DNA from: Leptodactylus fallax
Lineage: Eukaryota; Chordata; Amphibia; Anura; Leptodactylidae
Length of the DNA: 64,000 nucleotides
Assembly (NCBI GenBank): GCA_947044405.1
Contig: CAMRHE010000055.1
Location: 1,172,501-1,236,500 of the forward strand
Direction of reading: 5' to 3'
Shown: piece by piece, positions 1 through 10,430 of the stretch
Position numbering within the stretch: position 1 is the stretch's first letter
Layout: the number at the start of each line of letters is the position of its first letter
Made by a program: the position numbers and the translations under genes
Notes under the pieces: generated by a model
Told to the model about the DNA's origin: nothing
The model's input: only the letters and a program-made list of their open reading frames with translations
Databases searched by the model: none

Positions 1-1370
1 AGGGAAAGCCTAAGGTTGGCTAGGAAGAGAATAGTGATATGTGCACTTACTTTTTTAGAAAATAAATCAGTGGGATTTGACGTGTCCCATATGATCACTT
101 CATTAAAGTCTTTGGGACTTCTGGAGAAAGCAGAGCTCCCCTTCTGTTTGCTAAACCCATAGAAAGTAATAGTACAGCAGGTGCATGTTTAACCTGCCGC
201 TCCTTTCATATGGGTAGAACTGGTCTCCTGTTCTCATATTCGTTGAAAGTTCCATTGGTCAGACCACCACTCATCCAACAATTATCCCCTAACCCTTGGA
301 TAAGGTAGAACATGTCCTTTCAGCACATCATGTGCCTTCATAAATATGACATTTTTCCCTAGATAATTTCTTCTCTAGAATATCTCCATACACAATAAAG
401 TACCTTTATGTACTTCTGATTTTATATACCGTATTATATGTATCTATAACCTTCTTGTGACTCCTTGCAAAATCTGAGACACACGTAGTAGGCTATAGGC
501 ACATTATTATAGAGCTTTACAACACAGAGTGTGCAAAAACCCTTCTTCTACTAAAGAGTTCAGCTACCGATGGCTATTGACTGATTTTGGCATTTTGGGA
601 CTATCTTTCTACATTTTCACTGGTGAACTTAACCTTTAATACTCATGTTCCTCTGATAGGTTAACCTTTGAGATTGGACCGGTTCAATATAACTCCAATT
701 TAGATGTTTGTCAGGTGACCCTTTAAGAGCCATTATACATTTAAGCCATTGGCAGCTCCAATAATTGCATTTAAAACCTAGAAAATCTTGTGAGAAGGAA
801 CTATACATCTTTTCCATCATCTCTTTCTATTCCTGGATTTCTGTAAATGATTCCATAAATACGTCACTAGCTTTTTTTCCCCCATTCCCTAATTACATGC
901 CTCATGGAGACGACGCCAGAAAACGTAACTCTGCCGTATTTGTTTTTTTGTTCCTTTTGTTTATCGTTCAAGGCTCAGCAATCATTATCGCTAATAGACT
1001 ATTACTTCATTTTGATTCCCTCTTTTGTGATAATTTTAATAAAAATCCACTTTTCCTTTCTTAGTAATGTGAAAGGGAAATTACAGTGAGCTTTCTTCTC
1101 AGGCGTCTTCCATTTGTGTAATTAGTTTAATCATCATCGAAACGTTAATGATAGAAACACAGTCTCAAGAGATATTACATGGGATGGATCGTGCCGAGCA
1201 GAACATTACCCCCGATTTTGGAAAATCGGAGCAGCTATGTGTTTGTCATGGCATTTTTATTATCCCGCTGTAGTCCTTTTGACCTTTAATCTCTTTTAAA
1301 TGCATTTGTTTTATTACTTTTTCATTATTGTAAATTTTCCTGTTCTTGTCTCCAAAGCATAAAAATGTTA
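1..1370. other. non-coding stretch, no gene seen
   Basis: AT-rich DNA with no convincing exon, RNA gene or transposon end. All open frames are short and unlike known proteins. Positions about 1090-1290 are less AT-rich, show no repeat resemblance to the rest of the window, and contain TAATTAG-like and ATTA motifs, so they are a possible conserved non-coding element. That is inference only. Confidence 0.6.
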
Positions 1371-1580
1371 AAAAATAAAAGTAACTATTTCTATAGCCTA
1401 CAAACTATAGATTACTAATAGTAATAATAAGTTATGTTAATGCAATTATGATTGTTGTTAACATAATTAACATTATTATTATCATCAATATATTCATGCT
1501 AAAAATAATAAGAATCATATTCATTATCTAATTATGCTAAGAATAATAATAATGATCATAAAAGTAATAATAATTTGCAT
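1371..1580. repeat. cryptic AAT/ATT-rich simple sequence
   Basis: Irregular runs of AAT, ATT and AAC triplets make up nearly the whole stretch, without a pure tandem tract. It resembles the longer block at 48831-49260. Likely a decayed trinucleotide microsatellite. Confidence 0.6.
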
Positions 1581-2282
1581 AAAACACCAAACTGTGTAAT
1601 TGACCCCTGCCTCATCTTCTAACAGGCTTTGCTTCCCTTTTCCCTGACTATAGACTCTCTGTAAATATTCAGCAACCACCTCAAACAAATCTGTTTAATA
1701 AGAGGTAAATAAAAGAGGAGGAGAGAGGGGTGTGCAGCTGCAGTTTCTATGCTGCTGTGATATAAGCTGTGAGAGGGGAGGAGGAGGGGAAGTGAGAAAG
1801 AGAGAGAGGGCTGAGCACAGCTCTAGTAACAGTAGTAGGAAGAATCTCCTACATGCCAGCCATGAGCAAAGAAAATATATGATTGCAAAATGGATGCAGA
1901 ATGATGGAAATAGAGTATGGGGCAGGTTAACAAAGCATTTTTTTTTTATATGAAATGTTCCAGAAAATAGCAAGAAGTCGTGACTTCTTGTGTCTTTTTG
2001 ATAGCAAAAATTGGCATATAGGGCTTAATAAATTTCTCTCTATGTATACAGAATTGTAACTAGATTTTCCTTCATCCAGGGTGGTAATTCAGTTATCTAG
2101 CCTAGTCATTTATGTAAATCCAGGGATAAGGCAGTCTGACTTGTTGCTGCCCCCCTGGATGCTAGAACCGGCACGCCCCTCTTTCCTTTCCCCACAGATT
2201 CCATAATGCACTGAAATGGAACTACTAGAAGGGAAATATTTGTAATTGTAGGTTTTACAAACATTGTAATAATATGTAAACC
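1581..2282. other. non-coding stretch with GA-rich patch
   Basis: A purine-rich segment at about 1715-1835 contains GAGAG and GAGGAGGGG runs, and a short T run lies at 1938-1947. The open frames on both strands here reflect this composition and show no recognisable domain. Confidence 0.55.
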
Positions 2283-2761
2283 AGAGATGAGTCAAACGGT
2301 TTGTAATAGGGCAAGGTTATTATGAAATTTCCTAAAATCTCAGGTTAGATTTTCAGGATTCTCCATCCACAAACCACTATGACATTCTGGGATCCCTGCT
2401 TTTATTATACAGTTTGGTCTCTTCAGAGGTCCAGAGGAGCTGCGGTAAAATAAACACTGATACCCACCTTCCCTCACCTCTCCTGAACTCTCTTGCTATG
2501 TCAATTGCAATCCTCTTCCATCGTCTTCTGGATACCAGACACTGCGGGGGAGTCCAGGAGAGGTGATGTAAGGTAGGTATCAGCGTTTATTATTTTATTT
2601 ACCTCTCCAAGGACCCCAATTCTATATACTCTGGGGTCCAAAGAGACCCCAGAGTATAATAAAAGCACCTTAATTTTGAACCAAGCTTGGTCTGAAACAA
2701 AACTGGTGGGGAACCTCATGAATATAAACAAAATGAATTTTGCAAGGTTTGTCCATCTCCA
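2283..2761. mobile_element. hAT-like MITE, hairpin family P, copy 1
   Basis: The ends are inverted repeats of the form GAGATG(A/G)(G/A)(T/C)CAAAC (about 2283 and 2761). The interior holds the family hallmark, a perfect 14-bp stem at 2625-2638 and 2645-2658 (TATACTCTGGGGTC and its complement) with a 6-nt loop. A CTCACCTCTCCTG-type motif about 150 bp upstream of the stem also recurs in the copies near 22.4, 32.5, 35.4, 39.4, 42.1, 49.4, 57.2 and 59.1 kb. No transposase is present. Assignment to hAT rests on the ends only; a clean 8-bp target duplication was not seen here. Confidence 0.5.
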
Positions 2762-2852
2762 AAACCGATATATTTGTAGTTATCACAATTTTATCTGCAC
2801 TTTATTAGTGGTATATTTTAGGACAAGTTCACACAGCATTTTTTGAAACTGA

Positions 2853-3079
2853 AGCTAGGTTCACATCTGTGTTCGGGTTTCGGTTCTTCGGGTCCACTTG
2901 TGGACTCGAAAACACGGAACCCCAATCCACTTAAAAAGTGGTTACCCCTGGAAAAAAAAAATAGACTATAATGGGTTCCGCCTGGTTTCCACCTGATAAA
3001 TATGGAGAGAAAAGTCCTGCTTGTGGAATGGGGGGACAGAATCCCCAAACAGCAATTTAACGCAAATGTGAACCCAGCC
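2853..3079. mobile_element. Harbinger-like MITE (family H), 3-bp TSD
   Basis: The 227-bp element has ends AGCTAGGTTCACAT and, inverted, GGCTGGGTTCACAT. It is flanked by TGA at 2850-2852 and TGA at 3080-3082, a 3-bp duplication of the size made by PIF/Harbinger transposases. The interior has the AGAGAAAAGTCCTG and AGACTATAATGGGTTCCG motifs shared with the copies at 14471-14668 and 36366-36603. It encodes nothing. Confidence 0.6.
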
Positions 3080-3082
3080 TGA

Positions 3083-4041
3083 TTCTGCCATGGAAAACAA
3101 ATCATATCCGTCTCCTCTTGAATTCAATGGGAGGCAATAAAAATGTGAATGCGTGTTAAAAAAGAATCCCCCTACCCTATCTTGTCGCAGTTAAATTGGG
3201 GTAACTGGCTCCACATCAAAAATACACTGCAGATTTTTATGTGAACTTTTTTTTTTTTTAGAAATGGGATAGTAACCAAATAAAAAGTTCAATAAAAATT
3301 ACAAAGACAGGATATAGTGGCCAGGATGTGACAATTTTTCTCTACTTTACTTCTTAGAGAGTCTCAAGTGATTCTGAATGATGAAATAAAATGAACTTTT
3401 ATGCAGAAACCGCACATTTAAAAATGTAGTAATAATATTCCGGAATTGTATAATAACTCCGCAGAAATAGATTTTTATGTGTCTTTTTGAGAATTTTGAG
3501 AAAGTCTATTCACACAATGTTACCCTAAGTAAACCTTGCTAAAGTATATGATAGCCCTAAGCATATTGAAATGACATGATATATGGCTTGTGCCCATCAG
3601 AATCAATTCCTAGAAGTGTGCAGAGCGTCTTAAACTAATATTAGGTAATTGGAAAGATTATATTCTGTTTATGAGACTGCCGCGCCAAGCCGTAAAATAA
3701 GGCTTTGGCTTCTGAACACCCTTCATCCGATACATATATACTAATTAGCTTCAGATTCAATAATACTTTTCCTGCTTTGTCATTGATCGTTCTTTATGGC
3801 GCTGCAGCTACGAATGCTTCCAATTTCGCCGTAAAAGATAAAGCATTTTTATTTGCCGTCTTGCTTTCATAATCTATTGCCAGTGTTAGCAGCTGTCACC
3901 TAAAAAAAATCCATTTATACTGAGCCACATAACAATACCGAGCATATTGCTGATGGGGATAAAATGTTTCTAACAAAGCTGGGTCACTAAGAGACTAGTA
4001 AAACGTCAAAGGAGGTCACGGCAAATTAAGGCGGCTGTTTG
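3083..4041. other. non-coding stretch with candidate conserved element
   Basis: No transposon ends are recognised. About 3690-3900 is distinctive: moderate GC content, no resemblance to other parts of the window, and TAATTAG, CTGCAG and GTAAAAGATAAAGC motifs. It could be a conserved regulatory element, but no coding frame supports an exon. Confidence 0.5.
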
Positions 4042-4298
4042 GAGGGAAAAAGTTTTTGACAAAGGCTTAAAATGGGTCACCCATCGATGATGTCAGACAA
4101 GTTGTTGGACGGTGGGCACCCAGGATTATTTTACTTGTTGAGCTCAAGGAACATCAGTCTGACAGTGACCATTGGTCTCTATGTCCTGGTTCCTCTTAAA
4201 ACACAGAATGACAAGGCTCACCATTGTGTCAAATGGGACCAAGAAATAGATGCCAATGGGTGACCCATTCTGATTCCTTTTTCAAAAACTTTTACCCT
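4042..4298. mobile_element. foldback MITE, about 47-bp TIRs
   Basis: The left arm (4042-4088) and right arm (4252-4298) are imperfect inverted repeats that both carry AAAAGTTTTTGA followed by the palindromic AATGGGTCACCCAT. The interior is about 165 bp and non-coding. Target duplication is unclear, so the superfamily is not assigned. Confidence 0.55.
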
Positions 4299-5649
4299 GC
4301 TGGACAACCTTTTTAAGTTGATAACTGGGTTGGCTTATGAAGATAACTCATTCCCTTATTGGTTCCTCCAGGAATTGAGTTTGAGGAAGTCCTGTCTAGG
4401 CATACTTTACACCCTCCATGATGGCGGCAGAGGATGGGCATAAGGACAGAGTCCTCTTTATGCTTGTGAGATAAGGACCCTAATGTTATAGACACTGAAA
4501 AAAAGACCTGGAGATACTGCATACTTGTCAACATTTGAGATCACCTATCCAGGAGAACGAAGCAGCCACATAAGGCCATGCCTCAATTGGTGTGACCAAA
4601 CTCCCTTTGTTGGTGTTCTTTGCCTCTTTTCGTGAAACTGACAAGCAAATGTGCTGGTCATGTTTGTCTTTTAGGACATGACTAACACATAAAGTGGTCA
4701 TATCACCTGTTAAATGTAAGAACCAGGTAGATTCAGGAGTATTCCGCCTGGCCCTGGAGACTTGTCCACTCTTCCAAGAGGTCACCCCTGTTTTCAGGAG
4801 CCTCACAGACATTCTGGGAGGGTTGGCAAACATGATATTGGTGTACAGTAGACTTAGCATAACTACCCAGTGTCAGAATCTTTTACTTGTTTTTTGGGTG
4901 TAAAAGAGGAGCAAATTGTAGATTTAACACCACTTGTGCCTTAAATAGTGATGTTTTTGTGACTGCCTCACTGTTTTTGAGAAAGTGGACAGGACAAGGG
5001 CTAGGCTCATCGGCGACGCTGAATACTTTATCATTTCCACCACTTTTGTGGCAAAAATCTGCACCAGGTACAAGCTGCAAGGACTCATCACGAATTAAGT
5101 GCATCTTGTACTGTGCAAGGACATAAAGAACAACGTACAATGAGTCAGTCTTTATTATTAAATGTCTGAAGAATGGATCTTTCAACAAATGGGTGTGGCT
5201 TTGCTTGAAATGGGGTTAGAATGCAACAATGTGTTCCACATTGCACCAAAATTTTTGGCATAAAAAATAAACAAACCCAAAAGTGGTATCATGTTAGACA
5301 GAAGTGTCTGTCTACTGAATTTATAATACAGCATGAGCCATTGTGATATATTTGGCCCATTTTCAGTCTGTCTAGTCTAAGTTCTCTTATCTAAATAATA
5401 GGATTAGTCAACTCTAACTCCTGCCATTGACTGTGTTACTATTCCCTGTGTGTCCAGGAAGACTGGAACACTGTTATAGTTGCCAGGATAGTTCTTTGTA
5501 ACCTGGGGTATATTGTGAGTTATAGATGTAGGAGAGCTGAGTGTGTCACCATAGAAAAGCTCAACACATTGCCATAATATAGTATCAGTCCGTTTTCCAA
5601 ATGATTTTAAGCAAGCCTAAAATTTTTATAATGCAATGACTTACTGACT
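4299..5649. other. non-coding stretch, nothing recognised
   Basis: Overlapping open frames on opposite strands at 4528-5188 have no recognisable domain and no splice or start context that favours either strand. No repeats are recognised. Confidence 0.55.
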
Positions 5650-5651
5650 TA

Positions 5652-5892
5652 TGACAGTTCATAACCATGTAGCAAAGCTGCACATGGTTTTAGGTTGGTT
5701 GAAAGTGTTTTTTGGCCATGTGTTTTTTTTACATGTGAGCCATGTATTATTAATGTGTCCCATCTGCACTGAAAAACCATGTCAATTAGCAGTAAACCCA
5801 AGTGCATTTTACACTCAGCTCTGCTTCATTTTCATTTCATGTATTATATATTTTGTATAAATTTGTCATTAACCTGTTTTTGTGAACTGTCA
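5652..5892. mobile_element. mariner-like MITE with TA duplication
   Basis: The ends are TGACAGTTCATAA and, inverted, TGACAGTTCACAA, flanked by TA at 5650-5651 and 5893-5894. The 13-bp terminal inverted repeats and TA duplication fit a small Tc1/mariner-type derivative. The interior is non-coding. Confidence is limited by the short inverted repeat. Confidence 0.5.
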
Positions 5893-5894
5893 TA

Positions 5895-6589
5895 ACTCAT
5901 CAAGTTATCAAAAATGGGAGGTTTGCCTGAAATCCCTTGGAAAATCACCGATAATGTATTCTGGCATTCCGAAGAGCTCTTCTGCACTGACATACTCAGC
6001 TCTGCTACATGTGTAGTCACGATATACCCCTGTATCTGTACTCACCTGATCTCTTTGTGACTCTTTGACTGATTGTTTTAGTACAAGAAACTTATTTTTC
6101 CTTTTATGACAAAAGCCGGAGACTACCAGGCATAACATATTTTGTGGTAGATTAAAAGTGACATGTTGATTTGCAACAAACTTTGAGGATTTCTCTTTTC
6201 CGCTGGTTGCCTGAGGCATTCTGCAGCCCAATGAACAAAAAGCTTGTTTGAGTTCAATTTTCCGATTTCCGCTCTTGAAATCTGTGTGTCTTTTCTAAAT
6301 ATATTCAAGGGAGAGACGCACATTAAACGCCAAACAGCGCTCCGACAAAGAATGTAGCTGGGATATTGGGAAAGAAGCTCATATAGGCTTAGTGGTCTTT
6401 ATGCTAGGTCTACAGGTCCATCCCGGGCTCGGGCCCCCATTGATGTTAATGACCTTCAAGTGACTCTTGGCTTTTTAGCACTGTGTTGTTTTCAAGTGCA
6501 AAGTTCTACCATTCCGAGTAGTTTTTTGATATATCTTTATAGCAGATGGAGATCCATTTTTCATACAGATGGCAGCCTATGGTCACCGA
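5895..6589. other. non-coding stretch, nothing recognised
   Basis: Short overlapping minus-strand open frames only; no domain, repeat or RNA structure recognised. Confidence 0.5.
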
Positions 6590-6960
6590 TTTTCCTCTCA
6601 GTGATTTACTGCAATCCTTGTTGCTCAGTCCCTTCTCCTCCCTACTGCTTTGTATGTGCCCCTGCTCACTCTGCCTCTCTGCATGTGTGTTCCCTTGTTG
6701 CTTCCGAAAGGGCCTGTGCATGCACCTAATTTTTTCCCCAGCCAATCCCTAGCCACCCCTGTCTATATAAGGTTTCCTTTTGGAGCAAGAGTAAATCTAC
6801 TCTGTCTGCCCTGTGCTCAGCCCCTACCTTGAGAACTCTCTTGGCTGATCCCTCGGTGATACTTATCAGAGTCTATTAACCTGGTCAGGGTGCCATCACC
6901 TATACTAGATCTACTACTAGGGCTAGCAACATGGTGGTCCCCTGCAGTGAAGACTGGTTC
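6590..6960 (+). repeat. possible LTR-derived block
   Basis: A pyrimidine-rich, CTG/CCT-rich stretch carries a TATA-like TCTATATAAGG at about 6761 followed by TCTGCCCTGTGCTCAG. This style matches Ty3/gypsy-type LTRs common in frogs. A diverged version of the CCAATCCCTA-CCAC segment recurs near 54920. No paired LTR, primer-binding site or coding region is visible, so this is tentative. Confidence 0.3.
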
Positions 6961-6974
6961 TGTACCTATGTTAA

Positions 6975-7520
6975 AGGGAGTCTATCATCAGATCTATCGG
7001 TTTTTAACTGACACCACCTTGGAATAACCTTTATAAAAGCTATTCATCTCCTTCCTTTATTTTCCATGTCTTTGCCGCTGTTTTCAAGTTATTCCTGGTT
7101 TTCCATTTATGTAAATGATGCTCAAAGAGCACAGGGGGCATTCCCCCTGTGCTCCGAGCACAGCCTTGTCATCCCCCGCAACGCCGCCTATGTGTTGTAT
7201 TCATCACGCCCCTTGTTTCTGTTTCCTGCCGAAGAACAGCACGTCGGCTGCTGACGCAGCAAAGAGGCAGGAAACAGAAGTAGGGGGTGTGATGAATACA
7301 ACACATAGGTGGCATTGTGGGGGATGACGAGGCTGTGCTCGGAGCACAGGGGGATGCCCCCTGTGCTCTTTGAGCATCATTTACATAAATGGAAAACTGG
7401 GAATAACTTGAAAACGGCGGTGAGGACATGGAAAATAAAGGTAGGAGATGAATAGCCTTTATAAAGGTTATTCCAACGTGGTGTCAGTTAAAAACTGATA
7501 GTTCCAATGATAGACTCCCT
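6975..7520. mobile_element. long-palindrome T2/Kolobok-type MITE
   Basis: The element is flanked by TTAA at 6971-6974 and 7521-7524 and has AGGGAGTCTATCAT ends, matching the TTAAAGGRR signature of T2-family MITEs described in Xenopus. Left (about 6975-7229) and right (about 7265-7520) arms are inverted repeats of roughly 255 bp at about 90% identity by eye, with only about 35 bp between them. Each arm contains a nested hairpin (GCACAGGGGGCAT...CCCCCTGTGC). The open frames across it are by-products of the palindrome. Confidence 0.75.
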
Positions 7521-7524
7521 TTAA

Positions 7525-8404
7525 AGGGTGAAAAGTAGGGAACAAATAGACAATGTCCTCAGGAGTAGCCCAAAGCCAGATAGGTGGCACAGTTAGTCCA
7601 CACCCGCTGCCCGTCACAAAAAATTTATTGGGATTATCCTGTTGCTAGGACATACATTACTGATCTTTAGGGTGTCCACCTAATCAATTGGGAGTTTACA
7701 GATGTGTCCACTCTTAGCTTCACTTGAATTTGGTTAAAAACTCAAATTTTCTAATAAATCCAATTCAACACAATATTGTACTACAGACCACAATTCACAG
7801 CACAACCACTGTGTGATCAGACATAGACAGTGACAGCATATTACTTTATTAAATTATGTTGTCTTGAAAAGCTGGTTATCTAGTGACAAACATTTAAAAA
7901 TATCCAGACATGAGAAAGGTAAGGAAGGACACCTATGTACATAGAAAAATACTCAATGTATAACTCTAATAGAAGGTTTGGATTGAATGTGAACTGAATT
8001 TAATTATTATACCTGATTATTTGACATGATATATTCTATCAAGCCTGAGTATTTTCTATGGGTAATAATCTCGATCTAAATGAATTGAATTCAATGACAT
8101 ACTAGACTGTATTAAAAGTGTGTGCTAAATGGTAGAATAATATGAACCTTGTAAACCTCCTGTATTGAAACACACACTTAGCTATGAGAATGATTCCAGT
8201 TAAAAATGACAGTACAAAAGAAAGGTCATAGTGGGCTGCTTAGCTTTATATTCAGCGAGAAGCGTTATATAAAGGATATTTGAGGCTAAGAGAGATTTAT
8301 TATATGATTTGCACTGTGGTACATCAACTCCCAAATGCCTACATAGGAAATACAATGGAGGCGTACAAAAATACAATAAGGAAATATATCACCAGTAAAT
8401 GATC
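7525..8404. other. non-coding stretch, nothing recognised
   Basis: AT-rich, without long open frames, transposon ends or tandem repeats that I can see. Confidence 0.55.
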
Positions 8405-8942
8405 TATTGCTTAAATCACGTTTTTATGTTTAACATATTTTTAAAGAATTTTTGGTGATTTTGTTTTTAATTTTCATGTTATTATCTATCTTAAAAAAAA
8501 AATCCTAAAAATTTGTAATTCCAACTTTTGTCACTAAGCCTAAAAAATTCTATGACTTCCTCTTTCCTATAGGACCACGGGTCATATACACAATGGTTTG
8601 GAGAAGACCCTATAAACTTGTGTGGGGGAATTTTTTAGGCATGCTCTGTGACCTGGGCATTGTGCACAGAGGGGAGTAGATAAGCTGTAAACTCCTCTAT
8701 TGTGGCTGGTGGATTCTGTGTATTCTCTACATATACATGATAGCTGTGATCACCAGTGTGCTGTAAGTGAAGTGGCTGCTGCAAAGAAATCTCCTACAGA
8801 ACACAGGAAGTCTCAGTATATTATATGGCCTAGTGGACAAAGTCAGAACTGCAAGATTTTTATTTTGTTTAATAACATGGAAAAAAAATTTAAAAACACA
8901 CCAAAAATTCTTTAAAAATTATGTTTAACATAAAACTTGATA
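8405..8942. mobile_element. foldback MITE with about 70-bp TIRs
   Basis: The left arm (about 8407-8480) contains TTTTATGTTTAACAT followed by TTTTTAAAGAATTTTTGGTG. The right arm (about 8866-8942) is its inverted, slightly diverged copy. Flanks show TAAA on both sides. The about 390-bp interior is non-coding. The right end abuts the simple repeat in which the next Tc1 element sits. Confidence 0.6.
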
Positions 8943-8959
8943 AAAATAAATAAATAAAT

Positions 8960-8964
<5 letters not shown>

Positions 8965-8992
<28 letters not shown>
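8965..8992. repeat. (TA)n microsatellite, left of Tc1 insertion
   Basis: Fourteen uninterrupted TA units. The tract resumes at 10643-10658 on the far side of the Tc1 element, which indicates insertion into a pre-existing (TA)n tract. Confidence 0.9.
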
Positions 8993-8996
<4 letters not shown>

Positions 8997-9205
8997 TCAT
9001 ATGAAAAAGTTTGGGCACCCCTATTAATCTTAATCATTTTTAGTTCTAAATATTTGGGTGTTTGCAAGAGCCATTTCAATTTGATATATCTAATAACTGA
9101 TGGACACAGTAATATTTCAGGATTGAAATGAGGTTTATTGTACTAACAGAAAATGTGCAATATGCATTAAACCAAAATTTGACCGATGCAAAAATTTGGG
9201 TACCC
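8993..9205 (+). repeat. left TIR of Tc1 family A (IR/DR type)
   Basis: The outer part contains GAAAAAGTTTGGGCACCCC and the inner end contains GCAAAAATTTGGGTACCC, about 180 bp apart in the same orientation. This is the IR/DR arrangement, two transposase-binding direct repeats per terminus, known from Sleeping Beauty-type elements. That the repeats bind the transposase is inferred from that group. Confidence 0.8.
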
Positions 9206-9313
9206 TTATCATTTTATTGATTTGAATACTCCTAACTATTTTTTACTGACTTACTGAAGCACAAAATTGGTTTTGTAACCTCACTGAGCTTTGAACTTCA
9301 TAGCCAGGTGTAT

Positions 9314-9337
9314 CCAATCATGAGAAAAGGTATTTAA
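9314..9337 (+). promoter_or_regulatory. candidate transposase promoter (CCAAT, TATA-like)
   Basis: A CCAAT motif at about 9314 is followed by TATTTAA at 9331-9337, about 55 bp before the transposase ATG at 9392. The spacing fits a short untranslated leader. The assignment rests on motifs alone. Confidence 0.45.
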
Positions 9338-9391
9338 GGGGGCCAATTGCAAGTTGTTCTCCTATTTGAATCTCCTCTGAAGAGTGGCATC

Positions 9392-10414
9392 ATGGGCTCC
9401 TCAAAACAACTCTCAAATGATCTGAAAACAAAGATTGTTCAACATAGTTGTTCAGGGAAAGGATACAAAAAGTTGTCTCAGAGATTTAACCTGTCAGTTT
9501 CCACTGTGAGGAACATAGTAAGGAAAAGGAAGACCACAGGGACAGTTCTTGTTAAGCCCAGAAGTGGCAGGCCAAGAAAAATATCAGAAAGGCAGAGAAG
9601 AAGAATGGTGAGAAGTGTCAAGGACAATCCACAGACCACCTCCAAAGAGCTGCAGCATCATCTTGCTGCAGATGGTGTCACTGTGCATCGGTCAACAATA
9701 CAGCACACTTTGCACAAGGAGAAGCTGTATGGGAGAGTGATGCGAAAGAAGCCGTTTCTGAAAGCACGCCACAAACAGAGTTGCCTGAGGTATGCAAAAG
9801 CACATTTGGACAAGCCAGCTTCATTTTGGAAGAAGGTCCTGTGGACTGATGAAACAAAGATTGAGTTGTTTGGTCATACAAAAAGGCGTTATGCATGGCG
9901 TCAAAAAAACACAGCATTCCAAGAAAAACACTTGCTACCCACTGTAAAATTTGGTGGAGGTTCCATCATGCTTTGGGGCTGTGTGGCCAATGCCGGCACC
10001 GGGAATCTTGTTAAAGTTGAGGGTCGCATGGATTCAACTCAGTATCAGCAGATTATTGAGAATAATGTACAAGAATCAGTGACGAATTTGAAGTTACGCC
10101 GGGGATGGATATTTCAGCAAGACAATGATCCAAAACACAGCTCCAAATCTACTCAGGCATTCATGCAGAGGAACAATTACAATGTTCTGGAATGGCCATC
10201 CCAGTCCCCAGACCTGAATATCATTGAACATCTGTGGGATAATTTGAAGCGGGCTGTCCATGCTCGGCGACCATCAAACTTAACTGAACTGGAATTGTTT
10301 TGTAAAGAGGAATGGTCAAAAATACCTTCATCCAGGATCCAGGAACTGATTAAAAGCTACAGGAAGCGACTAGAGGCTGTTATTTTTGCAAAAGGAGGAT
10401 CTACTAAATATTAA
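9392..10414 (+). CDS. Tc1-like transposase, intact (340 aa)
   Basis: This DDE transposase would cut and paste its own element at TA sites in the nucleus. The frame is open further upstream (to 9347), but the ATG at 9392 gives the usual Tc1 length of 340 aa and begins MGSSKQLSND. The N-terminal half holds the paired-like helix-turn-helix pair (about residues 10-50 and 70-120), separated by a GRPR hook at 59-62. A basic stretch at 62-72 is a likely nuclear localisation signal. The catalytic triad is complete: D153 in WTDET, D244 in QQDND and E279 in NIIEHLW, giving D34E spacing and the same numbering as Sleeping Beauty. A GGGSIMLWG glycine-rich motif lies at 188-196. There is no frameshift or internal stop. 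Product identity is secure; activity is untested. Confidence 0.95.
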   Translation: MGSSKQLSNDLKTKIVQHSCSGKGYKKLSQRFNLSVSTVRNIVRKRKTTGTVLVKPRSGRPRKISERQRRRMVRSVKDNPQTTSKELQHHLAADGVTVHRSTIQHTLHKEKLYGRVMRKKPFLKARHKQSCLRYAKAHLDKPASFWKKVLWTDETKIELFGHTKRRYAWRQKNTAFQEKHLLPTVKFGGGSIMLWGCVANAGTGNLVKVEGRMDSTQYQQIIENNVQESVTNLKLRRGWIFQQDNDPKHSSKSTQAFMQRNNYNVLEWPSQSPDLNIIEHLWDNLKRAVHARRPSNLTELELFCKEEWSKIPSSRIQELIKSYRKRLEAVIFAKGGSTKY

Positions 10415-10430
10415 TGTCACTTTTCTGTTG

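Noticed and set aside
4528..5188. Overlapping frames of about 100 aa on both strands
   Set aside because: Neither strand shows a domain, typical codon bias or splice signals; likely chance in a stretch of higher GC content.
7066..7429. Related open frames on both strands with near-identical proteins
   Set aside because: They are the two arms of the long palindrome at 6975-7520, not genes.
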